Source: Candidatus Pseudoscillospira faecavium (GTDB taxonomy: Bacteria > Bacillota > Clostridia > Oscillospirales > Oscillospiraceae). Taken from it: a stretch of 53,015 bases of DNA. Below the pieces are notes generated by a model. The model saw only the letters and a program-made list of their open reading frames with translations, ran no database searches and was not told where the DNA came from. A program made the position numbers and the translations under genes. Every line of letters starts with the position of its first letter. Position 1 is the first letter of the stretch. Below, piece by piece: positions 38,706-46,988 of this stretch. Location: NCBI GenBank assembly GCA_904420565.1, contig CAJFVV010000067.1:1-53015 (forward strand), given 5' to 3'.

Positions 38706-39140
38706 GAGTTCCCGATAGAAAGTTCGGGCATTTTCCAAGTCGTCTTCGTTGGGGCGGCCTTTGGCGCTGCCGCCGATCAGTTTGAACGGGCCGAAGGTGT
38801 TGTATCCCTTGCAGCTGAATTCGCCCAGCACGGGGCAGCCCCTCTCTGCGGCGAGCGCAGAAAGCGCTTTTGCACCGGTGCCTTTTGCCTTGCCATAAGT
38901 ATAGACGAAGAACACGGGCTTTCCGTGGGGAAGATATTGGCGGGCAAACTCTGCCACGGCCTTATGAAATTCAAAGCCATAGATACCGGAGGCAAATCCG
39001 ATGCAGTCATAGCCCTCCAGCCGGACGGCTTGGCGGGCAGTCACATCGATCAGATCGACATCCCCTTCTTCGGCCATGGCTTTCAAAACTTTCAATGTGT
39101 TGCCGTGGTGGCAGGAGTAGTAGCAAATCGCGGTTTTCAT
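38688..39140 (-). CDS. Flavodoxin-family protein
   Basis: Protein of 150 residues with a flavodoxin fold. The start MKTAICYYSCHHGNTLKVLKAM corresponds to the phosphate-binding loop. The sequence then has YDCIGFASGIYGFEFHKAVAEF and FFVYTYGKAKGTGAKAL. It probably binds FMN and carries electrons or acts as a small reductase. It starts with an ATGA overlap on the SDR gene end, so both belong to one operon. Confidence 0.88.
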   Translation of the reverse strand: MKTAICYYSCHHGNTLKVLKAMAEEGDVDLIDVTARQAVRLEGYDCIGFASGIYGFEFHKAVAEFARQYLPHGKPVFFVYTYGKAKGTGAKALSALAAERGCPVLGEFSCKGYNTFGPFKLIGGSAKGRPNEDDLENARTFYRELKSSLD

Positions 39141-39853
39141 CGGTCGTTCCCTCCATGCAATGTCCAGCCGAACTCATCGTGATAGATCATCTGGCGGGTC
39201 ATGCCGCCGTCAATGCAAATATTTTCTCCGGTGAGAAAGCCCGCTTTGTCCGAGCAGAGGTAGAGCACCATGTTGGCGATGTCCATGGGATTGCCGACCC
39301 GCCCGGCGGGGTGCTGGAAGGCATCGGGACCGTGGTATTCAGCAAATCCCGTGTCAATCCAGCCGGGAGAGATGGAGTTTACCCGCGCTTTTCCGGCAAG
39401 GCTTACTGCCAGGGCATGTGTCAGAGCGGAGATGCCGCCTTTGGCTGCTGTGTAGCTCTCCGTTTGGGGCTGGCTCATCCGGTCCCGGGAGGAGGAGATG
39501 TTCACCACCGATGCGCCGGGGGCGAAGTGGGGAGCAAACAGCTTGGTGAGGTAAAAGGGAGCGATGACACCCACCTGCATGGCATAGCTGAATTCTTCGT
39601 AAGTGCAGGTGTCCAGCCCTTTCATCAGAGGAAGGGCATTGTTGACCAGAAAATCCACCTGGCCATAGTCTGCAAGCACTTTTTGGGCAAAAGATTCCAG
39701 ATCAGACTGTTTTGCCAGGTCTCCCACAAAATAGTCATTTGGCAGCAGGTCGATGACGCAGACATGGGCGCCGGCGCTGCGGAATTCCTCCGCGATGGTT
39801 TTGCCGATGCCCTGCGCACCGCCGGTGACAACGGCCACACGATTTTGAAACAT
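39137..39853 (-). CDS. Short-chain dehydrogenase/reductase
   Basis: Protein of 238 residues. The Rossmann motif VVTGGAQGIGKTIAEEF is at residues 8-24, NNA at about 89, the active site SYTAAKGGISALTHAL (Tyr-x-x-x-Lys) near 150 with the preceding Ser in ISSSRD, and PGWIDTGFAEYHGPD after it. The substrate is unknown. It ends with an ATGA overlap into the flavodoxin-like gene and lies 12 bp after the def gene, making a three-gene operon. Confidence 0.9.
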   Translation of the reverse strand: MFQNRVAVVTGGAQGIGKTIAEEFRSAGAHVCVIDLLPNDYFVGDLAKQSDLESFAQKVLADYGQVDFLVNNALPLMKGLDTCTYEEFSYAMQVGVIAPFYLTKLFAPHFAPGASVVNISSSRDRMSQPQTESYTAAKGGISALTHALAVSLAGKARVNSISPGWIDTGFAEYHGPDAFQHPAGRVGNPMDIANMVLYLCSDKAGFLTGENICIDGGMTRQMIYHDEFGWTLHGGNDR

Positions 39854-39864
39854 GGCAGAGCCTC

Positions 39865-40275
39865 CTAAATAATGATGCCTTCGCAGTGGTCAATTTCGTG
39901 CTGGATAATCTGGGCGGTCCAATCGGTGAAGGTTTTCAGCCGCTCCTGAAATTTTTCATTCTGCCAGCGGACCTTGATGGACTTCCACCGCTTGGCCGGG
40001 CGGGTGCCGGAAAGGGACAGGCAGCCCTCTTCCGCCTGGTACGGCCCGGATTTTTTAATAATCTCCGGGTTGAACATCACCATATAGCTGCCTTCGTTGT
40101 CGAAGGCAATGATGCGGCGGTTTACGCCGATCATGTTGGCGGCCATGCCCACGCAGCCTTCTCTGTGGTGCGCCAATGTGTCCAGCAGATCTGCTGCTGC
40201 AGGCAGATCCTCTGGGGTGGCCATCTCTGCCTTTTGTGCCAAAAATGCTTCATCCCTGCAGATTTCCCGAATCAT
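39865..40275 (-). CDS. def: Peptide deformylase
   Basis: Protein of 136 residues, metalloenzyme that removes formyl groups from nascent proteins. Motif 2 is EEGCLSLSG (metal Cys) and motif 3 is QHEIDHCEGIII (HExxH). Motif 1 reads GVGMAANMIG, with Asn where Escherichia coli PDF has Gln50 (GxGLAAxQ). This variant is seen in small clostridial deformylases. The ATG at 40275 follows AAGGAGG. It is the first gene of an operon with the SDR and flavodoxin-like genes. Confidence 0.9.
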   Translation of the reverse strand: MIREICRDEAFLAQKAEMATPEDLPAAADLLDTLAHHREGCVGMAANMIGVNRRIIAFDNEGSYMVMFNPEIIKKSGPYQAEEGCLSLSGTRPAKRWKSIKVRWQNEKFQERLKTFTDWTAQIIQHEIDHCEGIII

Positions 40276-40485
40276 GGAGGTTGCCTCCTTCTGTTTCCTG
40301 ACTGCCGCAGTAGTTCCGGCGAGCGGTTTATGCATTGTATTATACCTGATTTTCACCTGGATGAATAGCACTATTTTTATGTGTATATAGGGAAGGAGAA
40401 CTGCCCTGTGCATGGGTGCAGGACAGGGCTGCCGCATGCTTTTATACTTCCGGGGATGCTTTTGGTGGAAAAAGGGCGGATGGTG

Positions 40486-40494
40486 TGATATACT
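40486..40494 (+). promoter_or_regulatory. Extended -10 promoter of the O-acetylation pair
   Basis: TGA followed by TATACT (40489-40494) forms an extended -10; the -35 region is weak. It lies about 45 bp before the AlgI-like gene. Between 40276 and 40485 the only other feature is a GCCCTGT...ACAGGGC hairpin around 40401-40430 that may end a transcript. Confidence 0.5.
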
Positions 40495-40536
40495 AAACCG
40501 GAATTGTGATTTTTCGGGAAAAAGGAGGCTGGAGGG

Positions 40537-41937
40537 GTGCTGTTTTCCAGTTCCGTCTTTTTGTGTATCTTCCTGCCTGTGGTGCTGATCGTCTACTATG
40601 GCTTGCTGCGCCGCCGGCGCTGGGGGCAGAACGTTTTTCTGCTGCTGGCATCGCTGTTTTTCTATTGGTGGGGCGAGCCGAAGTTTGTGCTCATCATGCT
40701 CGGCTCCATTGTTATGAACTACCTGTTCGGTCTATGGGTGGAGGCGTTTCAGAAGCGGGGCAAACACCTGCTGCTGCCCATCACCTGCACCGTGGCGGCG
40801 AACCTTTCGGTGCTCTTCACCTTCAAATATGTTGATTTTGCCGTGCGCAATATCAATCTGCTGGGCTTTGACCTGACGCCGCCGGGCATTGTGCTGCCCA
40901 TCGGTATTTCCTTTTTCACCTTTCAGGCCATGAGCTATGTGTTTGACATTGCCCGCTCCCACAGCCGCGCACAGCACAACCCGCTGAACGTGGGGCTGTA
41001 TATCGCGTTGTTTCCCCAGCTGGTGGCGGGCCCCATCGTGAAATATGAAACGGTGGAACACGAGATCCTGCACCGCAAAGAGACCTGGGCGGATTTTTCC
41101 GACGGTGTGCGCCGCTTTTTAATCGGATTAGGCAAAAAAGTGCTCATTGCCAACCAGATGGCTGTGGTGGCCGACGCGGCCTTTGACGCCTCCGCCCCCA
41201 CGGCGGCCTTTGCCTGGCTGGGGGCCATCTGCTACACTCTGCAAATTTACTACGATTTTTCCGGCTATTCCGACATGGCCATCGGCCTGGGGCGGATGTT
41301 TGGATTCCACTTCCTGGAGAACTTCAACTGGCCCTATGTCTCCAAAACAATTACGGAATTCTGGCGGCGCTGGCACATTTCCCTGTCCACCTGGTTCCGG
41401 GATTATGTGTATTTTCCCCTGGGCGGCAGCCGGGTGGACCGGAAATGGAAGCTGGCGCGCAATCTGTTTGTGGTCTGGCTGCTGACGGGCATCTGGCATG
41501 GGGCCAGCTGGACTTTCGTGGCCTGGGGCATGCTGTATTTTGTGCTGCTGGCGGCGGAAAAATTTTGGCACCTGGGGCGCAGCTGGCCGGCGGCGCTGGG
41601 CCATGTTTACACGCTGGTGATGGTGAATTTTGCCTGGGTGCTGTTCCGGGCGGAGGATATGGGCGCGGCGGTGCGCTATCTGGCCGCCATGTTTGGCGCC
41701 AACGGCTGGTGGGAGACGCTGGCGGGCTTCTATTTCCGGGAGAATATCGTTTTCCTGGCGGCGGCGGTTTTCTTTGCCGTCCCGACGGCAAACTGGCTCC
41801 GGAGCAAAGCGGACAAAAGCCGCCTTGCTCCGCTATGGGGCGTTCTTTACGCTGCGGGACTGCTGGCGGTGTTCGCGGTGGCGGTGGCTTATCTGGTGAA
41901 AGGGACGTACAATCCCTTCATCTACTTTAATTTTTAA
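40537..41937 (+). CDS. MBOAT-family O-acyltransferase (AlgI-like)
   Basis: Protein of 466 residues with about 10-12 membrane helices. Conserved MBOAT features are PIGISFFTFQAMSYVFD, FPQLVAGPIV, YYDFSGYSDMAIGLG, EFWRRWHISLSTWFRDYVYF and LTGIWHGASWTFVAWG with the catalytic His. It passes acyl groups across the membrane to a sugar polymer. The GTG start at 40537 follows GGAGG. The downstream DHHW/AlgJ-like gene is 12 bp away, the usual pair for O-acetylation of exported polysaccharide. Confidence 0.95.
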   Translation: MLFSSSVFLCIFLPVVLIVYYGLLRRRRWGQNVFLLLASLFFYWWGEPKFVLIMLGSIVMNYLFGLWVEAFQKRGKHLLLPITCTVAANLSVLFTFKYVDFAVRNINLLGFDLTPPGIVLPIGISFFTFQAMSYVFDIARSHSRAQHNPLNVGLYIALFPQLVAGPIVKYETVEHEILHRKETWADFSDGVRRFLIGLGKKVLIANQMAVVADAAFDASAPTAAFAWLGAICYTLQIYYDFSGYSDMAIGLGRMFGFHFLENFNWPYVSKTITEFWRRWHISLSTWFRDYVYFPLGGSRVDRKWKLARNLFVVWLLTGIWHGASWTFVAWGMLYFVLLAAEKFWHLGRSWPAALGHVYTLVMVNFAWVLFRAEDMGAAVRYLAAMFGANGWWETLAGFYFRENIVFLAAAVFFAVPTANWLRSKADKSRLAPLWGVLYAAGLLAVFAVAVAYLVKGTYNPFIYFNF

Positions 41938-41949
41938 GGAGGGACAGCT

Positions 41950-43158
41950 GTGAAGCAGGTGAATACGATCATTGCCGCGCTGTTTTTGGCGGCGCTGGCC
42001 TTCATGCTGGCCCTGGTGCTCTTCGGCGCGCGGGATATCGGCGGCGCTATTTTGAACGGCTGGCGGGCGCAGGAGGATACGGCCGGCGCTACGCTGCTGG
42101 ACAAGGCGGCCTATGTGACGGACAACAGCGAGAGCGCCGTCAACGATGCGCTGGATCGCCCCCACTTGTTTATCCAGATTTACGGCGGCGTGCAGCGGCT
42201 GACGGGGCAGCGGCTGGTGGAGGACAGCACGGCGGATACCTCGGTGACGAAGCTCGAAAACGGCATGCTGACCTTTTGCGGATTGGACAGCGCCTATATT
42301 GACCCCACGGGAAACGCGGAAAAAACGGCGGAATTTGCCGCGCAGCTCCAAAAAGCGGGCATCCCATTTCTGGCTGCGGTGGCGCCGGGCAAGGTGGAAA
42401 ATACAGCGGAGGAGCTTCCCCGCGCCCTGCACGACTGGGGCAATGAAATCGCCGACGATTATCTGACGGTGCTGGCGGAGGAGGGAGTGGAAACCCTGGA
42501 CCTGCGCGGGGCCTTTGACGCACGGGAGGACCGGGATGCTTTCTTTTTCCGCACAGACCACCATTGGAAGCCGGAGGGCGCTTTGTTCGCCTGCGGCGTG
42601 CTGATGGAAAATTTGGCGGAGCGCTATGATTTTCCGGTGAACGAAGCGGCGCTGCAGGAAGAAAATTACGACAAAACCGTCTATTCCGATTATTTCCTGG
42701 GCAGCCAGGGCAAGCGGGTGGGGTCGCTCTATGCGGGCACGGATGATTTTTCTGTGTACACGCCTCGCTTTGACACGGCTTTTACCTATGAGATCCCCGA
42801 GCGGGACATGGTGCGCACCGGGATGTTCAACGAGGCGCTGTGCTTTGAAGAGCGCATAGAAGAGCGGGACTGGTTCAACGGCAATCCTTACACCTATTAT
42901 TCCGGCGGCGATTGGGCCAAAGCCACCATCACCAATGAAAAGAACCCCGACGGGCCGAAAATTGTCCTGATTCGGGACTCGTTTTCCTGTGCGCTGACGC
43001 CGTTTCTGGCGCTGCAGTGCAGCGAGCTGACCACCATTGATCTGCGCTACTATCAGGGGGATCTGCGCTCGGAGCTGGAAGAAGAAAATCCGGATTTGGT
43101 GCTGCTGCTTTACACGGCCAGCAGCACGCGGCTGGAGAATATGTTTGCATTTTCCTGA
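41950..43158 (+). CDS. DHHW/AlgJ-like O-acetylation protein
   Basis: Protein of 402 residues. One N-terminal membrane helix (IIAALFLAALAFMLALVLFG) anchors an extracytoplasmic SGNH-like domain. FFFRTDHHWKPEGALF holds the Asp-His-His-Trp motif and IVLIRDSFSCALTPFL holds the nucleophile Ser block, both near the predicted catalytic site. It probably completes acetyl transfer from the MBOAT partner to a cell-surface polymer. The GTG start at 41950 follows AAGGAGGG. It is co-transcribed with the AlgI-like gene. Confidence 0.9.
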   Translation: MKQVNTIIAALFLAALAFMLALVLFGARDIGGAILNGWRAQEDTAGATLLDKAAYVTDNSESAVNDALDRPHLFIQIYGGVQRLTGQRLVEDSTADTSVTKLENGMLTFCGLDSAYIDPTGNAEKTAEFAAQLQKAGIPFLAAVAPGKVENTAEELPRALHDWGNEIADDYLTVLAEEGVETLDLRGAFDAREDRDAFFFRTDHHWKPEGALFACGVLMENLAERYDFPVNEAALQEENYDKTVYSDYFLGSQGKRVGSLYAGTDDFSVYTPRFDTAFTYEIPERDMVRTGMFNEALCFEERIEERDWFNGNPYTYYSGGDWAKATITNEKNPDGPKIVLIRDSFSCALTPFLALQCSELTTIDLRYYQGDLRSELEEENPDLVLLLYTASSTRLENMFAFS

Positions 43159-43178
43159 AACAGCAGATTCAGGCCATC

Positions 43179-43216
43179 GGCCGGCGAAGCAAACGCTTCG
43201 CCGGCCTGCTTTTTGA
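43179..43216 (+). terminator. Terminator of the O-acetylation operon
   Basis: GGCCGGCGAAGC (43179-43190) pairs with GCTTCGCCGGCC (43195-43206), followed by TGC and TTTTT. Confidence 0.85.
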
Positions 43217-43288
43217 GGAACAGAGGGGCAGGAAATTCGTTCTATTGCAGGGAAATGGTGCATATTCTGGCCGTGAGGTGGTGGGAAT

Positions 43289-44563
43289 ATGGTGATTCAT
43301 GTGGTGCAGGCTGGGGAAAGTCTTTATTCCATTGCAAAAGAGTACGGTGTGGATCCGGCGCTTTTGGCGGCGGAAAACGGCTTCTCTCTGCAGCAGGCTC
43401 TGGTGGTGGGGCAGACTGTGGTGGTGCAGTTTCCGGACGTAGTGCACAGGGTGCGCAGCGGGGAGAGCCTCAGCGCCATTGCACGGCAGTATGGGACGGA
43501 TGTGACCACGCTGTATCGAAACAACCGCTGGCTCATGGGGCGCAGCACCATTCGGGAGGGGGATTTGCTGGTCATTTCCTATTTCGGCGCGCCGAGGGGC
43601 CGCTTTGCCGTCAGCGGCTACGCCTATGCGACCATTGAGCGGGGCCTGCTGCGTTCGGTGCTTCCCTATCTGAGCAATCTCATTCCGTTTACCTATGGCC
43701 TGACCCAGAGCGGAGGCCTTTTGCCGCTGGCGGACGAAGAGCTCCTGGCCATTGCCGCGGATTATGAAACCAGGCCGGTGATGCATTTGTCCACCATTAC
43801 GGAAGAGGGGACGTTCAGCAACGGCCGCGCCAGTATGGTGCTCAATGACCCGGCACTGCAGCAGCGCCTGGCGGCTGAGGTACTTGAAACCATCCAGCGG
43901 AAAGGATACACCGGCCTGGATGTGGATTTTGAATTCATTTTCCCGGAGGAGCGCGAGCGCTACGCGGAGTTTGTGGCGCTGCTGCGCCGGACGCTTGCGC
44001 CGCATGGTTATCCGGTGACGGTGGCACTGGCCCCCAAAACGGCAGCGGATCAGCGCGGGCTTTTATACGAGGGCCACGATTATGCGCTGCTGGGCGCGGC
44101 GGCGGACTATGTGTTTTTGATGACCTATGAATGGGGCTATACCTATGGGCCGCCCATGGCGGTGGCGCCGCTGCCCAACGTGCGCCAGGTGCTGGCGTAT
44201 GCGCTGACGGAAATTCCGGCGGAGAAAATTATTCTGGGCGTGCCCAACTACGGCTACGACTGGCCGCTGCCCTTTGTTCAGGGCAGCAGCAGGGCCCAGT
44301 CCATTTCCAACGAAACAGCTGTGGAACTGGCCCGGCGCTACGGTGCGCAGATTCTCTTTGATGAGACGGGGCGCGCCCCCTGGTTCCGCTATGTGGATGA
44401 GATGGGGCTGGAGCACGAAGTGTGGTTTGAAGATGCGCGGAGCATCAAGGAAAAGCTTTTGCTGCCGCCGGAGTACGGATTGCACGGCGCAGGCTATTGG
44501 AATCTGGACCGGCCGTTTGCACAAAACTGGCTGGTCGTGAATGCATTGTATCAAATTTTATAG
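43289..44563 (+). CDS. LysM-GH18 glycosidase (SleL/YaaH-like)
   Basis: Protein of 424 residues. Two LysM modules (MVIHVVQAGESLYSIAKEYG, about 1-47; VHRVRSGESLSAIARQYG, about 50-95) bind peptidoglycan. A family 18 glycoside hydrolase domain follows, with the catalytic motif GLDVDFEFI (D-x-D-x-E) near residue 213, LMTYEWGY and GAGYWNLDRP. In spore formers such enzymes degrade cortex during germination; no signal peptide is seen, as in those proteins. The ATG at 43289 has a GAGGTGGG site. It is monocistronic. Confidence 0.9.
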   Translation: MVIHVVQAGESLYSIAKEYGVDPALLAAENGFSLQQALVVGQTVVVQFPDVVHRVRSGESLSAIARQYGTDVTTLYRNNRWLMGRSTIREGDLLVISYFGAPRGRFAVSGYAYATIERGLLRSVLPYLSNLIPFTYGLTQSGGLLPLADEELLAIAADYETRPVMHLSTITEEGTFSNGRASMVLNDPALQQRLAAEVLETIQRKGYTGLDVDFEFIFPEERERYAEFVALLRRTLAPHGYPVTVALAPKTAADQRGLLYEGHDYALLGAAADYVFLMTYEWGYTYGPPMAVAPLPNVRQVLAYALTEIPAEKIILGVPNYGYDWPLPFVQGSSRAQSISNETAVELARRYGAQILFDETGRAPWFRYVDEMGLEHEVWFEDARSIKEKLLLPPEYGLHGAGYWNLDRPFAQNWLVVNALYQIL

Positions 44564-44586
44564 GCGCCGCAGATGCTGCGGCGGAA

Positions 44587-44616
44587 AAAGGCGTGCCGGA
44601 GCACGCCTTTCCTTTT
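44587..44616 (+). terminator. GH18 gene terminator
   Basis: AAAGGCGTGC, loop CGGA, GCACGCCTTT, then CCTTTTT, about 25 bp after the stop. Confidence 0.85.
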
Positions 44617-44684
44617 TGCGCAAAGGCCGCTGTCACCGGGCTTTTGGGATTTGTGAAGAAATTGTGAATTGTGAAATGGGACGA

Positions 44685-44745
44685 TTGACAAACAACCTTG
44701 CCGCGCTATAATAGTTATCACGCTAATAGTTAGCGCAATAACTAT
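44685..44745 (+). promoter_or_regulatory. Promoter and nested MarR operator
   Basis: TTGACA (44685-44690) and TATAAT (44707-44712) have 16-bp spacing. Starting inside the -10 are two nested palindromes: ATAGTTAT (44711-44718) with ATAACTAT (44738-44745), and inside it CGCTAA-TAG-TTAGCG (44721-44735). A MarR dimer bound there would block RNA polymerase, so the marR-ABC operon is probably autorepressed and drug-induced. Confidence 0.85.
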
Positions 44746-44793
44746 CTGCGCGGTGCAAGTGTCCCAAAATTGGATTTAAAAGAAGGATGACTG

Positions 44794-45255
44794 ATGTGTC
44801 ATAAAAGAAAACCGGAGAAAAAATATGTAGGGCAGCTGCTGGCGGTCAGTGCGCAGCTGTGCAAACAGCGCATGGATGAGAGTGTGCAGAAACATGGTTT
44901 GACCAACGCGCAGTCCTGGGTGCTTTTGTGCCTGATTCATGGGAAACCGGGTGAGGAGATCAACCAGCGGGATCTGCAGCGCATGCTGCGTGTAAGTGCT
45001 CCTACGATCAACGGCATTGTGGAGCGGATGGAGGAAAAAGGGTTTATTGCCCGCACGCCCGGCAAGCACGATGGCCGCTGCCGCAGCATTACCGTGACGG
45101 AAAAAGGTCTTCAGCTGGAGCGCGAGCTGAGTGCCAGCCGGTGCGGCATTGAAGCGCGGATGGTGCGCGGATTCAGCGAGGAGGAACGCAAAACGCTGGA
45201 GGCTCTGCTGCAGCGGGTGATTGAGAATCTCAAGGGAGGAGAAGAAAAAACATGA
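44794..45255 (+). CDS. MarR-family transcriptional repressor
   Basis: Protein of 153 residues. A winged HTH spans about residues 35-110: LTNAQSWVLLCLIHGKPGEE, then QRDLQRMLRVSAPTINGIVERMEEKGFI with the wing RTPGKHDGRCRSITVTEKG. Dimerising helices flank it. It controls the two ABC exporter genes that follow; its stop overlaps the first exporter start as ATGA. Nested palindromes cover the -10 region of the promoter. ATG 44794 follows AGAAGGATG, an average ribosome site. Confidence 0.93.
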   Translation: MCHKRKPEKKYVGQLLAVSAQLCKQRMDESVQKHGLTNAQSWVLLCLIHGKPGEEINQRDLQRMLRVSAPTINGIVERMEEKGFIARTPGKHDGRCRSITVTEKGLQLERELSASRCGIEARMVRGFSEEERKTLEALLQRVIENLKGGEEKT

Positions 45256-46988
45256 TGCGAAAGTTATGGCCGTATTTGCGGCCGTATAAAAAATGGTTTA
45301 TTCTGGGCATTTTGTGCTCAGCAGCGGAAGCAATTTTTGAACTGCTGATTCCGCTGGTGATGGCGCGGATTGTGGATGTGGGCATTCAAAATGGCGATGC
45401 CGGCTACACGGTGCGCATGGGAATCCTGATGGTGGTCATGGCCCTGATATCCCTGTCCTGCGGCATTGGGGCCGCTTATTTGTCTGCAAAGACGGGCCAG
45501 GGGTTCGGCGCCAACCTGCGCGCGGCAGAATACGACCATATTCAGGAATATTCTTTCAGCAATATTGAGCGGTTTTCCACCGCTTCGCTGATCACCCGCC
45601 TGACCAGCGATATCAACGCGATGCAGCTGACGGTGATGATGGGCATGCGCCTGCTGGTGCGCGCCCCGGTGATGCTGATTTCGGCGCTGGTGCTTTCCCT
45701 GCTGATTTCGGTGCAGCTGTCGAAGGTGTTTTTGGTGGCCATCCCGATTTTGGCCATTGCAGTGGGCCTGATTTTGATGAAAGTTGGACCGCTGTTCCGC
45801 AAGCTGCAGGAAAAGACCGACAGCCTGAACCTTTCCGTGCAGGAAAATCTGACCGCCATCCGGGTGGTTAAATCCTTTGTGCGGGAAGATTATGAAAAGC
45901 AGAAATTCGACGCGCGCAACGAAGACCTCAAGCGTGCTTCGGAAACGGCATTTGGCCGCGTGGTTATCAATATGCCCATTATGATGCTGGTGATTTACGG
46001 CAGCATTATCGCCATCATGTGGTTCGGCGGTCATATGGTGGACACCGGCGCGCTGGAAATCGGTATGCTGACAACGTTCTTCACCTATGTGGGCCAAATT
46101 CTGATCTCTTTAATGATGGTTTCCATGATGTTTATGATGCTGACCCGCTCTGTGGCCTGCGGCCGCCGTATTGTGGAAGTGTTGGACGAAACACCGGATA
46201 TCAACGACGATCGCTGTGATTCCACGGCCCGGGTCAAGGATGGAAGCATCCGCTTCGATCATGTGTATTTCAAATATGATCCCAGCAGCCCGGAATGGAA
46301 CCTGGAGGATATCAACCTGGACATCAAGGCCGGGCAGACCATCGGCATCATCGGCGGCACCGGCAGCGCAAAGTCCACCCTGGTGCAGCTGATCCCCCGC
46401 CTGTATGAGGCGACGGAGGGCAGTGTGCTGGTGGGCGGCCGGGATGTGCGACGCTACAGCATGGAGCATCTGCGCGATTCCTGTGCCATGGTGCTGCAGA
46501 AAAATACCTTGTTTTCCGGTACTGTTCGGGAAAATCTTCTCTGGGGCAATGAAAACGCCACGCAGGAGGAGATTGAACAGGCCTGCCGCATTGCCTGCGT
46601 CGATGAATTCATCGACCGCCTGGCCAACGGTTACGACACAGACCTGGGTCAGGGCGGTGTGAATGTGTCCGGCGGGCAGAAGCAGCGCCTGTGTATTGCC
46701 CGGGCTTTGCTGAAAAAGCCGAAGGTTTTGATTTTGGATGATTCCACCTCTGCGGTGGATATGGCGACAGATGCTAAAATCCGCCATGCATTTGCGACAG
46801 AGCTGAAAAAAACCACAAAAATTATCATTGCCCAGCGGATTGCTTCCGTTTGTGACGCCGATCAAATCATTGTTATGGACGATGGCAAAGTTTCCGCTGT
46901 GGGTACCCATGAAGAATTGATGAAGAGCAGCGAAATTTACCGCGATGTCTATCTGTCGCAGCAGGAAGGAGGGAACATCGATGGCTAA
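45252..46988 (+). CDS. ABC exporter half-transporter, degenerate NBD
   Basis: Protein of 578 residues: six membrane helices (about 15-300), then an ATPase domain. Walker A is GGTGSAKSTLV, the signature is NVSGGQKQRL, and Walker B is LILDDSTSAVD, with Asp instead of the catalytic Glu. The switch region reads IIIAQRIAS, with Gln replacing the H-loop His. So this NBD forms the non-catalytic site of a heterodimer, as in TM287/288, LmrCD or BmrCD type drug exporters. Its partner gene overlaps by 8 bp. Confidence 0.94.
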   Translation: MMRKLWPYLRPYKKWFILGILCSAAEAIFELLIPLVMARIVDVGIQNGDAGYTVRMGILMVVMALISLSCGIGAAYLSAKTGQGFGANLRAAEYDHIQEYSFSNIERFSTASLITRLTSDINAMQLTVMMGMRLLVRAPVMLISALVLSLLISVQLSKVFLVAIPILAIAVGLILMKVGPLFRKLQEKTDSLNLSVQENLTAIRVVKSFVREDYEKQKFDARNEDLKRASETAFGRVVINMPIMMLVIYGSIIAIMWFGGHMVDTGALEIGMLTTFFTYVGQILISLMMVSMMFMMLTRSVACGRRIVEVLDETPDINDDRCDSTARVKDGSIRFDHVYFKYDPSSPEWNLEDINLDIKAGQTIGIIGGTGSAKSTLVQLIPRLYEATEGSVLVGGRDVRRYSMEHLRDSCAMVLQKNTLFSGTVRENLLWGNENATQEEIEQACRIACVDEFIDRLANGYDTDLGQGGVNVSGGQKQRLCIARALLKKPKVLILDDSTSAVDMATDAKIRHAFATELKKTTKIIIAQRIASVCDADQIIVMDDGKVSAVGTHEELMKSSEIYRDVYLSQQEGGNIDG